A stretch of DNA of 7,528 nt, taken from positions 1 through 7,528 of the forward strand of contig ONXZ01000071.1 in assembly GCA_900321905.1 (NCBI GenBank), written 5' to 3'. Positions 1 through 5,825 of the stretch are shown in pieces. The position numbers and the translations under genes were made by a program. The notes beneath the pieces are model-generated. The model was not told the origin of the DNA. It made no database searches and saw nothing but the letters and a program-made list of their open reading frames with translations. Source of the DNA: an uncultured Eubacteriales bacterium. GTDB lineage: Bacteria; Bacillota; Clostridia; Oscillospirales; Acutalibacteraceae. Positions within the stretch are counted from its first letter, which is position 1, and each line of letters starts with the position of its first letter.

Positions 1-100
1 CACAAGCGACACCTACGCTTCTTTGCCGCAGGGATTTTTTGACGGCAAGGACACAATGACAGTTATGTTTGACGTTAAGCCGCAAATGAACGGCGGCAAT
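1..100 (+). repeat. LamG module direct repeat, copy 1
   Basis: These 100 bases are identical, as read by eye, to 604-703 and lie in the same reading frame of the glycosidase gene, with an offset of 603 bases (201 codons). They encode the segment from TSDTYASLPQGFF to QMNGGN. The copy begins at the window edge, so the identical tract may extend further upstream. Confidence 0.95.
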
Positions 101-2797
101 TATTTTACGTTTTGCTTCGGCAAAGATAACGAGGCTTACAACTTTTTCCGTATTCGCGATAACGAGATACGAAACGCGATAACACGCTGGTCGTGGCAAA
201 ACGAGCATGAGGTTGCGGCGCAGATTTATAACAGCAATATCTGGAACAACATTGCGCTTGTTTACAGCGGCACGAATATGAAGCTTTACGTTAACGGCTC
301 GCTTGTAAGCGAAAACAGCGACACCACAATTAACGTCAGCGACCTCGGCAGCGACCTGCTGTCATACCTTGGCAAGTCGCTTTATGACGGCGACGGTTAC
401 TTTAACGGCTGTTTTGACAACTTTGAGGTGTACGACACCGCACTCGGTGCAAGCAGAATTGCCGAGATAGCCGGCGCAAACCTGCCTGACGTGCCTGTTT
501 TGCGCTACACGTTTGAGGACAACACCGTTTTGCCAACGCTAAACGGTAACGCCGCGACTGCCTATGACAGCGACCGAAAGAGCAATGTTCTGTCGCTTGA
601 CGGCACAAGCGACACCTACGCTTCTTTGCCGCAGGGATTTTTTGACGGCAAGGACACAATGACAGTTATGTTTGACGTTAAGCCGCAAATGAACGGCGGC
701 AATCAGGACAGCACGAAGTACGACTTTTTCCGCGTGCGCGGTTCCGAAATACGCAACGCGATTACGCTGAACTCATACTACAGCGAGCAGGAAGTGCGCA
801 CTGTGATTGATTACAGCGACGCGTGGGTGAGCGTGGCGCTTGTGTTTGACGGCACTACCTGCAAACTCTATTCAAACGGCGTACTTGCCGCCACAAACAA
901 CAACACGGGTATACGCGTGAGCGACCTTGGCAGCAATCTGCTTGCGTATCTCGGCAAATCGTTCTACGACGGCGACGGTTATTTTAAAGGCTGCTTTGAC
1001 AATTTTGAAGTTTACGATAAGGTGGTTGATTCTACTGTGATTAAAGAACGCGCGACTGCACACCTGCCGCTGCTGATAAGCGCAACCGTGGGCGAAGTGG
1101 TGAATAATCTTGACGGCGTTTCAGGCACTGACAGTCACACGGCGGTGCAGACAACCATTGACCGCTCAAGCAGCACAATCAGCGCGATTGTGCAGCGCAG
1201 GCAGAACACAAAGGCTGTGCCTGTGCGTTTTAATTCGCTGAGTGACGACTGTAAATTTTATATTGATAACAAAGAAATCGGTGCAACTGCAACGCTTGAT
1301 TTGACATACGACCGCACAGTTAAAATTGTGTGCGGCGACAAAACCGAACAATACACGCTCAAAACTGTAAGTACAGCAAACAACCCTGTTTTGCCAGGTA
1401 TGTACGCCGACCCTGACATTGACGTGCTTGACGGCAAGTTCTGGATTTATCCCACTACCGACGGCACGCCCGGCTGGGGCGGCACTCAGTTCCACGCGTT
1501 TTCGTCAAAAGATATGGTACACTGGGTTGACGAGGGCGTTATACTCGACAACAAAGACAAAGCGCCCGGAGTTAACGCAAAAGGCGTGCAGATTGCTTCT
1601 TGCGCGTGGTCTGACGGCAACGCCTGGGCGCCGACAATCGAGGGCAAAAACGGCAAATACTATTTCTACTTTTGCGGACGTGTGCGCGATGATATGACGA
1701 GCCTTTACGGCGAGGGTATGGCAATCGGCGTGGCGTGGGCAGAGTCCCCTGCAGGCCCATACACTGCAAGCGACGAACCGATTTTGTGTCCTAAAATGAT
1801 GGCGGACGCTGACTTTGGCTACTACGGTCAGGTTATCGACCCTGCAATTTACACCGAGGGCAATAACTCTTACATCCTGTTTGGCAATGGCGGCGCGGCG
1901 ATGGCTGACCTGAACAGCGATATGACGAGCATTAACACGTCGTCGCTGCGTATGATTTACGGGCTTGACGAGTTCCGCGAGAGCGTTGCGGTGTTCAAGC
2001 GGGATAACACATACTACTTCCACTGGTCGTGTGACGACACAGGCAGTGAAAACTATCATATCAATTACGGCACGGCTTCATCGCTGAAGGGTGAAATCAC
2101 CAACCGCGGCACCCTTGTGCAAAAAGACCCGGACAGTGGCATACTCGCCACAGGTCACCAGTCGATTATCTATCTTGCAGACAGCGACAGGTGCTTCATT
2201 GCGTACCACAGATTTTACACGCCGCTGTCAGTTGGCGGCAATGTGGGTCACCGCCGTGAAACCTGTATTGACGAAGTTAAAATCTCGCGCAAAAACATAT
2301 TTAGTCCGTATCTTTTGAGTTGCACGCCTACTATGGCAGGCGTTGGTCCGATTGACACAAGCGGCAAGAGCATTGCCGAGCAGGTAACCCCTGCAACCTG
2401 CGACACGGACGGATACATAACGGCGCCGAGCTTTACGCTGACTGCTGACGAGGCGCCTGAGGTTAAAGCGCCGGGACATCAGTTTGTTAAAACCACCGTG
2501 CCTCCGACCTGCACAGAGGACGGCTATGACGAATACACCTGCACCCTATGCAGCGACACATACAAAGATAATATCACTGCAAAAACCGGTCACAATTTAG
2601 ACGTGACTGCTGTCAGAGATTCTGCGGAATTCCGGCTCACCTGCGACAAATGCGGACTTGACAAACAGTTTAGTTTTGCCGACTGTCTGGGCGCCGAGCG
2701 CGGTGACAGCGCATACGACGAGGACATTGACCTCAACGGTGACGGAATAATAAACGGCAGAGATTTAGCGGCGTTAAAATCAAAACTCAACAAATAG
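2..2797 (+). CDS. Secreted modular family 43 glycosidase (LamG-LamG-GH43-dockerin-like), 5' end missing
   Basis: The reading frame is open from the first bases of the window, so the start and signal peptide lie upstream; a TTG at 23 is internal to a repeat and is not the start. Visible order: the rest of LamG module 1 (to about 490), LamG module 2 (about 491-1072), a beta-rich spacer (1073-1381), a GH43 five-bladed propeller (1382 to about 2335), then a Cys-rich tail. GH43 hallmarks are YADPDI with the probable catalytic base Asp at 1409-1411, VIDPAIY with the pKa-modulating Asp at 1838-1840, FRESVAVFK with the probable acid Glu at 1979-1981, then TGHQSI and GHRRETCID. GH43 enzymes act on arabinose- or xylose-containing polysaccharides; the substrate cannot be told here. 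The tail has two C-T-E/D-D-G-Y-type repeats with CxxC pairs (CTLC, CDKC) and ends in one dockerin-like loop, DLNGDGIINGRD (2729-2764). Extracellular location is inferred. The family call is firm; specificity is open. Confidence 0.93.
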   Translation, partial: TSDTYASLPQGFFDGKDTMTVMFDVKPQMNGGNYFTFCFGKDNEAYNFFRIRDNEIRNAITRWSWQNEHEVAAQIYNSNIWNNIALVYSGTNMKLYVNGSLVSENSDTTINVSDLGSDLLSYLGKSLYDGDGYFNGCFDNFEVYDTALGASRIAEIAGANLPDVPVLRYTFEDNTVLPTLNGNAATAYDSDRKSNVLSLDGTSDTYASLPQGFFDGKDTMTVMFDVKPQMNGGNQDSTKYDFFRVRGSEIRNAITLNSYYSEQEVRTVIDYSDAWVSVALVFDGTTCKLYSNGVLAATNNNTGIRVSDLGSNLLAYLGKSFYDGDGYFKGCFDNFEVYDKVVDSTVIKERATAHLPLLISATVGEVVNNLDGVSGTDSHTAVQTTIDRSSSTISAIVQRRQNTKAVPVRFNSLSDDCKFYIDNKEIGATATLDLTYDRTVKIVCGDKTEQYTLKTVSTANNPVLPGMYADPDIDVLDGKFWIYPTTDGTPGWGGTQFHAFSSKDMVHWVDEGVILDNKDKAPGVNAKGVQIASCAWSDGNAWAPTIEGKNGKYYFYFCGRVRDDMTSLYGEGMAIGVAWAESPAGPYTASDEPILCPKMMADADFGYYGQVIDPAIYTEGNNSYILFGNGGAAMADLNSDMTSINTSSLRMIYGLDEFRESVAVFKRDNTYYFHWSCDDTGSENYHINYGTASSLKGEITNRGTLVQKDPDSGILATGHQSIIYLADSDRCFIAYHRFYTPLSVGGNVGHRRETCIDEVKISRKNIFSPYLLSCTPTMAGVGPIDTSGKSIAEQVTPATCDTDGYITAPSFTLTADEAPEVKAPGHQFVKTTVPPTCTEDGYDEYTCTLCSDTYKDNITAKTGHNLDVTAVRDSAEFRLTCDKCGLDKQFSFADCLGAERGDSAYDEDIDLNGDGIINGRDLAALKSKLNK
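604..703 (+). repeat. LamG module direct repeat, copy 2
   Basis: This is the second copy of the 100-base tract at 1-100. Identity stops abruptly after the codon for the Asn of GGN. Downstream the two modules are related but differ at many synonymous sites, for example 335-438 against 917-1020. The offset there falls to 582, which shows that copy 2 lacks 21 bases present in copy 1 (101-121). Confidence 0.95.
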
Positions 2798-2803
2798 TAA
2801 AAA

Positions 2804-2835
2804 GCGGGCAATTTGTCAATTGACGAATTGTCCGC
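2804..2835 (+). terminator. Hairpin after the GH43 gene, overlapping the azlC promoter
   Basis: A 32-base near-palindrome centred between 2819 and 2820 starts 7 bases after the GH43 stop codon. The arms are GCGGGCAATTTGTC and GACGAATTGTCCGC around an AATT loop. In plus-strand RNA all 14 positions pair, because both departures from symmetry (2814/2825 and 2808/2831) become G-U pairs. It is preceded by an A-rich stretch but followed only by a broken T-rich stretch (GTGTTATTAT), so termination may be weak. A DNA operator overlapping the -35 box is the alternative reading. Confidence 0.55.
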
Positions 2836-2848
2836 GCTGTGTTATTAT
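2820..2848 (+). promoter_or_regulatory. Sigma-A promoter of azlCD
   Basis: TTGACG (2820-2825) is separated by exactly 17 bases from TATTAT (2843-2848), with a TGT just before the -10 box that fits an extended -10 element. Six bases separate the -10 box from the azlC ATG, so the predicted transcription start coincides with the A of the ATG at 2855. The -35 box lies in the right half of the hairpin at 2804-2835. Confidence 0.8.
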
Positions 2849-2854
2849 GCTTGT

Positions 2855-3586
2855 ATGAAACAGGCAAAAGAAAACACATTTTTAAAAGGAATAATTGACG
2901 GAATACCAATCTGCCTCGGCTATCTTTCGGTAGCCTTTGCATTTGGTATTTTTTCTGTATCAAACGGGCTGACGGCGGCTGAAGCGTTGCTGATTTCGAT
3001 GACCAACGTAACTTCCGCAGGGCAACTTGCGGCGGTGCCGATAATGGTTTCGGGCGGTACGCTGATTGAACTTGCGCTGTCGCAATTTGTTATCAATATG
3101 CGCTATGCGCTGATGAGCGTGTCGCTGTCGCAAAAACTCGACGGCACAGTTAAAATGCGCGACAGATTTTTGATAGCGTTCATCAACACGGACGAGGTGT
3201 TCGCCGTGGCTTCGTCAAAAAAAGAAGTCGGCAGGACTTATATGTTCGGTCTGATACTCACACCGTACATCGGCTGGAGCGCAGGCACGATAATCGGCGC
3301 TGTGGCAGGCAGCATACTGCCCGCTGTGGTGATATCGGCGCTCGGCATTGCGATTTACGGAATGTTCATCGCTATTGTTGTGCCTGTGGCAAAAGAGGAC
3401 AAGCACGTTTTGCTGTGCGTGATAATGGCTATTGCTATGAGTTGCGCGTTCAGGTATGTGCCGCTTCTGTCAAAAGTGCAGTCGGGATTTGTAATTATAA
3501 TCTGCTCGGTTGTTGCGGCAGGAATTGCGGCGTGGCTGTTCCCCGTTGATACTGAAAACAAGGAGGGCGAAGCCGATGAACTTTAA
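2855..3586 (+). CDS. azlC: AzlC family branched-chain amino acid exporter, large subunit
   Basis: This is a 243-residue polytopic membrane protein, the usual size for AzlC. With AzlD, the family exports branched-chain amino acids and analogues such as 4-azaleucine (known for B. subtilis AzlCD); this substrate is assigned by family only. Visible hallmarks are an N-terminal FLKGIIDGIPICLGY, the TSAGQ element at residues 53-57, NMRYAL at 81-86, and hydrophobic segments at about 14-36, 57-75, 130-157, 159-180, 186-200 and 211-230. The ATG at 2855 is chosen because MKQAKENTFLKG is a normal AzlC N-terminus. A TTG 42 bases upstream would start inside the hairpin and precede the predicted transcription start. 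No Shine-Dalgarno sequence precedes this ATG, so the message is probably leaderless. The gene overlaps azlD by 11 bases. Confidence 0.92.
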   Translation: MKQAKENTFLKGIIDGIPICLGYLSVAFAFGIFSVSNGLTAAEALLISMTNVTSAGQLAAVPIMVSGGTLIELALSQFVINMRYALMSVSLSQKLDGTVKMRDRFLIAFINTDEVFAVASSKKEVGRTYMFGLILTPYIGWSAGTIIGAVAGSILPAVVISALGIAIYGMFIAIVVPVAKEDKHVLLCVIMAIAMSCAFRYVPLLSKVQSGFVIIICSVVAAGIAAWLFPVDTENKEGEADEL

Positions 3587-3896
3587 CGCGTTTTTACCCT
3601 ACCTTGCAACAATGGCGCTGGTGACATATCTCGTGCGCGCTGTGCCGCTTGTGCTGATAAAAAAGAAAATCGAAAACAAATTTTTACTCTCGTTTTTGTA
3701 CTATATGCCGTACGCGGTGCTTGCCGTGATGACTGTGCCTGCCGTGTTTTATGCAACAGGAAGCACCGTTACCGCAGTTGCGGGCGTGGCGGTTGCACTG
3801 ATTTTGGCGTACTTTAAACAGGGACTGCTCACGGTAGCGCTCGGCGCGTCAGGCGCAGTATTTATAGCGCAACTGATAATGCAGGCGCTTCAATAA
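3576..3896 (+). CDS. azlD: AzlD family branched-chain amino acid exporter, small subunit
   Basis: This 106-residue hydrophobic protein is a typical AzlD in length and position. It has about four membrane segments (residues about 8-29, 37-57, 63-81, 83-103), with TYLVRAVPLVL at 18-28 and an LLSFLYYMPYAVLAVM stretch characteristic of the family. It is the obligate small partner of AzlC in the exporter. The ATG at 3576 is fixed by a strong Shine-Dalgarno AGGAGGG at 3561-3567, 8 bases away and inside the azlC reading frame. The 11-base overlap with azlC suggests coupled translation. The well-formed ribosome site here contrasts with the absence of one before azlC. Transcription ends at the hairpin just downstream. 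Confidence 0.92.
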   Translation: MNFNAFLPYLATMALVTYLVRAVPLVLIKKKIENKFLLSFLYYMPYAVLAVMTVPAVFYATGSTVTAVAGVAVALILAYFKQGLLTVALGASGAVFIAQLIMQALQ

Positions 3897-3902
3897 AAAG
3901 AA

Positions 3903-3942
3903 AAAGCGCACCGTCGGAATTTATGTTCCGTCGGTGCGCTTT
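3903..3942. terminator. Bidirectional intrinsic terminator between convergent genes
   Basis: Arms of 17 bases (3903-3919 and 3926-3942) pair with a single T-T mismatch around the loop TTTATG; the core is GCGCACCG/CGGTGCGC. On the plus strand it is followed by TTTGTTTATTTTTT. On the minus strand it is followed by the complement of the A-rich AATAAAAAGAAAAA, giving a U-run. It therefore serves both azlD and the convergent PF01594 gene, whose stop codons are only 48 bases apart. Confidence 0.93.
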
Positions 3943-3944
3943 GT

Positions 3945-5111
3945 TTATTTTTTAAAATTAATTTGTTTTTCTGTCTGCTCCTTGAGTTTGGGGCGTACTT
4001 TGATTGTGTAAATATCGTACAGAACCGACACAACAGGCACTGCGCAGATAAGTCCGACCAAGCCGAACTGCTTGCCGCCAAGGCAGATAACAATAAAGGT
4101 GAGCAGACCCGGCATATCGAGTTCCTTGCCCATAAGGTGCGGATTAATCAGTTTTTCAACAAGTTGCTGAACGATTACACAAAGCACTACAAAGACAACT
4201 GCTTTTATAGGACTTTCCGCCGCGATTAGCAGTGCGCTGACAGCCGTGCCGACGATAGCGCCGATAATCGGAATAAGTTGTGTTACCGTTATCAGCAGTG
4301 TGATTGAAACCTTGTACGGCATACCTGTTACAAGCATTACAAGGAATGTGCCTGCACCTGTGATAACTGCCTGAATAACGTTGTATTTAAGGAAAATCTG
4401 AAACTTTTTGTTTGCAAGTTCCTGCACATAGCAAAAATAGCCGTACTCTTTTTTAGGCAGGATTTTACGCATAATCATATAAACTTCTTTAACAAGTTGT
4501 TCTTTGTAAAGGAGCATGCCGAATGCGATAACAGAGCCGATTGCAAAGTTGAACGCCACGTTTGACGCACTCTTAATACCTGTGAGTGCCTTTGAAAGAA
4601 TGTTTGACCAGTTGCCGCTGAGCCACTTGGTTGCCTTTGCGTAATAGCCGTCAATCTCAGTTTCGACCTTGGTGATAACGCCGGAGAGTTTTGGCTGCTT
4701 AACCTTGAATCCGTCAATGAAATTAAGGAAGTTCTGCCACAGTTCGGGTGCGCGCTTGTAAAAACTGATAACTGTATTTTTAAGGTTTGGTATAATCATT
4801 CCAAACGTGAGCGCGGTGAACGCTACAAAAACAAGCACCGCCAGAATGATTGAAAAAACTCTGTTGCGCTTTGTTTTAGGTTCGTTCCCTTTTTTAAGCG
4901 CGTGCTTGTTGAACATTCCGTCAAACTGTTTAACAAGAAGGTTGATTACATATGCAATGCAGAAACCGTAGATAAACGGCGTCATTATAGTTATGCCGTA
5001 ATTTAAAAGTTTTTTCGCCTCAGCCGTGTTGAGCGAAACAAAAAGCACGATACCGATAACCAGCAGTCCAAAAAGGTATTCCGCTGCTTTTGTTCGGTTA
5101 ACATTCCTCAT
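3945..5111 (-). CDS. AI-2E family transporter (PF01594)
   Basis: This is a 388-residue polytopic membrane protein of the PerM/YtvI/AI-2E transporter family, at normal family length. Hydrophobic segments lie at about residues 12-28, 36-60, 86-108, 187-202, 245-263, 268-297, 302-317 and 335-366, with a soluble, helix-rich stretch (about 110-185) between the third and fourth. The C-terminal half carries the family signature: LIPIIGAIVGTAVSALL (279-295), VQQLVEKLINPHLMGKELD (314-332) and FGLVGLICAVPVVSVLYD (349-366). Members have been linked to autoinducer-2 export or to Na+/H+ antiport, so the family name does not establish the substrate. The start at 5111 is supported by GGAGGAG (5118-5124) 6 bases upstream. 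The gene has its own promoter and shares a terminator with azlD. Readthrough from the lipoprotein gene upstream is possible because no terminator is visible between them. Confidence 0.93.
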   Translation of the reverse strand: MRNVNRTKAAEYLFGLLVIGIVLFVSLNTAEAKKLLNYGITIMTPFIYGFCIAYVINLLVKQFDGMFNKHALKKGNEPKTKRNRVFSIILAVLVFVAFTALTFGMIIPNLKNTVISFYKRAPELWQNFLNFIDGFKVKQPKLSGVITKVETEIDGYYAKATKWLSGNWSNILSKALTGIKSASNVAFNFAIGSVIAFGMLLYKEQLVKEVYMIMRKILPKKEYGYFCYVQELANKKFQIFLKYNVIQAVITGAGTFLVMLVTGMPYKVSITLLITVTQLIPIIGAIVGTAVSALLIAAESPIKAVVFVVLCVIVQQLVEKLINPHLMGKELDMPGLLTFIVICLGGKQFGLVGLICAVPVVSVLYDIYTIKVRPKLKEQTEKQINFKK

Positions 5112-5131
5112 AACTATCTCCTCCGCATACT

Positions 5132-5160
5132 ATTATAGTAGTAATACAAAGGTAAGTCAA
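5132..5160 (-). promoter_or_regulatory. Sigma-A promoter of the AI-2E family transporter gene
   Basis: Read on the minus strand, TTGACT (5160-5155) is followed after exactly 17 bases by TATAAT (5137-5132). The predicted start is at about 5125-5126, next to the GGAGGAG ribosome site, giving a leader of only about 14-15 bases. The -35 box begins 10 bases past the stop codon of the upstream lipoprotein gene. Confidence 0.87.
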
Positions 5161-5170
5161 ATAATTTTTA

Positions 5171-5599
5171 TCAGTACCAGCGGTTGATAAAGCCGTCTTT
5201 GTCGGTAACTTGTTCAGGCTCTGTTTCGCTGTCAGCGGCGGTTGTTGATTGTTTAACGGCGGTGTCTTTTGGGGCGGTAGTTGCCGTCTTTTTCTTTTGG
5301 TTTTTCTTTGCTGTCGTAGTAACCTCGGCTTCTCGTTCATCAAAAAACACGTCGTTGTCGCTGTTCGGCGTTTTATCACGCGTGACGATAATTTCGCTCT
5401 CCGCAGTCGTGTCGAATTCTTTTGTGGTGTTCTGCATAGGTAAGTCCTCTTTTGCAGTCGTTTTTACCGAGGTGACAGCCGTAGTCTGCACGCCGCCTGC
5501 CGCGCCCGACTTGCAGGCGATTAGCACGCCTGCAAGCACCGACAAAATCACGGCAAATACAACCGCAAACTTAGCGTTATGAACCGAACGGCACGTCAT
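5171..5599 (-). CDS. Small Thr/Lys-rich putative lipoprotein ending in DGFINRWY
   Basis: No family was recognised. Counting from the ATG at 5599 (142 residues), a short basic N-terminus precedes a hydrophobic stretch (11-28) that ends in the lipobox L-I-A-C with Cys29, so lipid anchoring on the outer face of the membrane is likely. The rest is low complexity: TTA/VTTTA runs, a Lys-rich patch (KKNQKKK), and an acidic segment EFDTTAESEIIVT...SDNDVFF that loosely recalls the two upstream peptides. The C-terminus, DKDGFINRWY, closely matches the C-terminus of the peptide at 5707-5823. The start at 5599 is preferred because AGGA (5608-5611) sits 8 bases upstream; an ATG at 5605 is also possible but lies only 2 bases from AGGA. 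The gene overlaps the preceding peptide gene by 23 bases, which suggests coupled translation. Confidence 0.75.
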   Translation of the reverse strand: MTCRSVHNAKFAVVFAVILSVLAGVLIACKSGAAGGVQTTAVTSVKTTAKEDLPMQNTTKEFDTTAESEIIVTRDKTPNSDNDVFFDEREAEVTTTAKKNQKKKTATTAPKDTAVKQSTTAADSETEPEQVTDKDGFINRWY

Positions 5600-5693
5600 T
5601 GTCATCGTCCTGAACGTCGCCGCTTGCGGTTAGAATGTCAACGGCGTCATACTTTTCAAGTTCGGTTTCAGGTTTAAAGTATTGCTCTTTCAT
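5577..5693 (-). CDS. 38-residue peptide, paralogue of the one at 5707-5823
   Basis: The protein begins MKEQYFKPETELEKYDAVDI and ends DDDNDVPFGS. Thirteen of its first 24 residues are identical, without gaps, to the peptide encoded just upstream, including Y5, K7-P8, T10, E13, Y15, D19-I20, T22 and S24. A strong ribosome site (AAAGGAGGA, GGAGG at 5699-5703) lies 5 bases before the ATG, so this is very probably a real gene. There is no signal peptide or membrane segment. An acidic, conserved N-terminal half with a divergent short tail is the layout of a leader-core precursor peptide. The YxxP element recalls lasso-peptide leaders, but the rest of that signature is absent and no modification enzyme is in the window. 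Function unknown. Confidence 0.75.
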   Translation of the reverse strand: MKEQYFKPETELEKYDAVDILTASGDVQDDDNDVPFGS

Positions 5694-5706
5694 AGTATCC
5701 TCCTTT

Positions 5707-5823
5707 TTAATACCATTTATTAATCCAGCCCTCGTCGTCAACGCCGACGGTGCTGGTTGTTATTATGTCTGCGGTTTCGTATTCTTCAATTTGAGTTGTT
5801 GGTTTTGTGTATTCTTCTTTCAT
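5707..5823 (-). CDS. 38-residue peptide with C-terminal DEGWINKWY
   Basis: The protein begins MKEEYTKPTTQIEEYETADI and ends DDEGWINKWY. It is the tandem paralogue of the peptide encoded 13 bases downstream, which matches the conserved first 24 residues but has a different tail. Its start lies 2 bases past the LRR gene stop codon. The GGAGGG ribosome site (5830-5835, 6 bases from the ATG) lies at the end of that gene, which indicates the same transcript. It has no signal sequence and no cysteines. The aromatic C-terminus recurs on the putative lipoprotein two genes downstream. Short proteins with a KPxxE...DIIT(T)S layout are familiar to me from Firmicutes genomes as uncharacterised proteins, but I cannot assign a named family. 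Confidence 0.77.
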   Translation of the reverse strand: MKEEYTKPTTQIEEYETADIITTSTVGVDDEGWINKWY

Positions 5824-5825
5824 AA

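Noticed and set aside
23..25. TTG as start of the glycosidase
   Set aside because: The frame is open upstream, and the same residues occur inside the second LamG module, so this Leu is internal.
1505..2059. Minus-strand open frame of 184 codons opposite the GH43 domain
   Set aside because: It lies wholly opposite a well-supported catalytic domain, lacks a ribosome site and gives no recognisable protein.
2813..2815. TTG as start of azlC
   Set aside because: It lies inside the hairpin, upstream of the predicted transcription start, and adds 14 residues not typical of AzlC.
3945..5111. Reading the PF01594 gene as proof of AI-2 quorum sensing
   Set aside because: The family name comes from one member; others act as cation antiporters. 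No luxS or lsr gene is visible.
5184..5582. Plus-strand open frame of 132 codons with hydrophobic stretches
   Set aside because: It is antisense to the lipoprotein gene; the Val/Phe-rich runs are the complement of its Thr/Lys-rich coding sequence, and no ribosome site precedes it.
5577..5823. Lasso-peptide precursors
   Set aside because: YxxP is present, but the following L...G...T spacing is not. The first peptide has no acidic residue at position 7-9 after a plausible core Gly, and no B/C enzymes are in the window.
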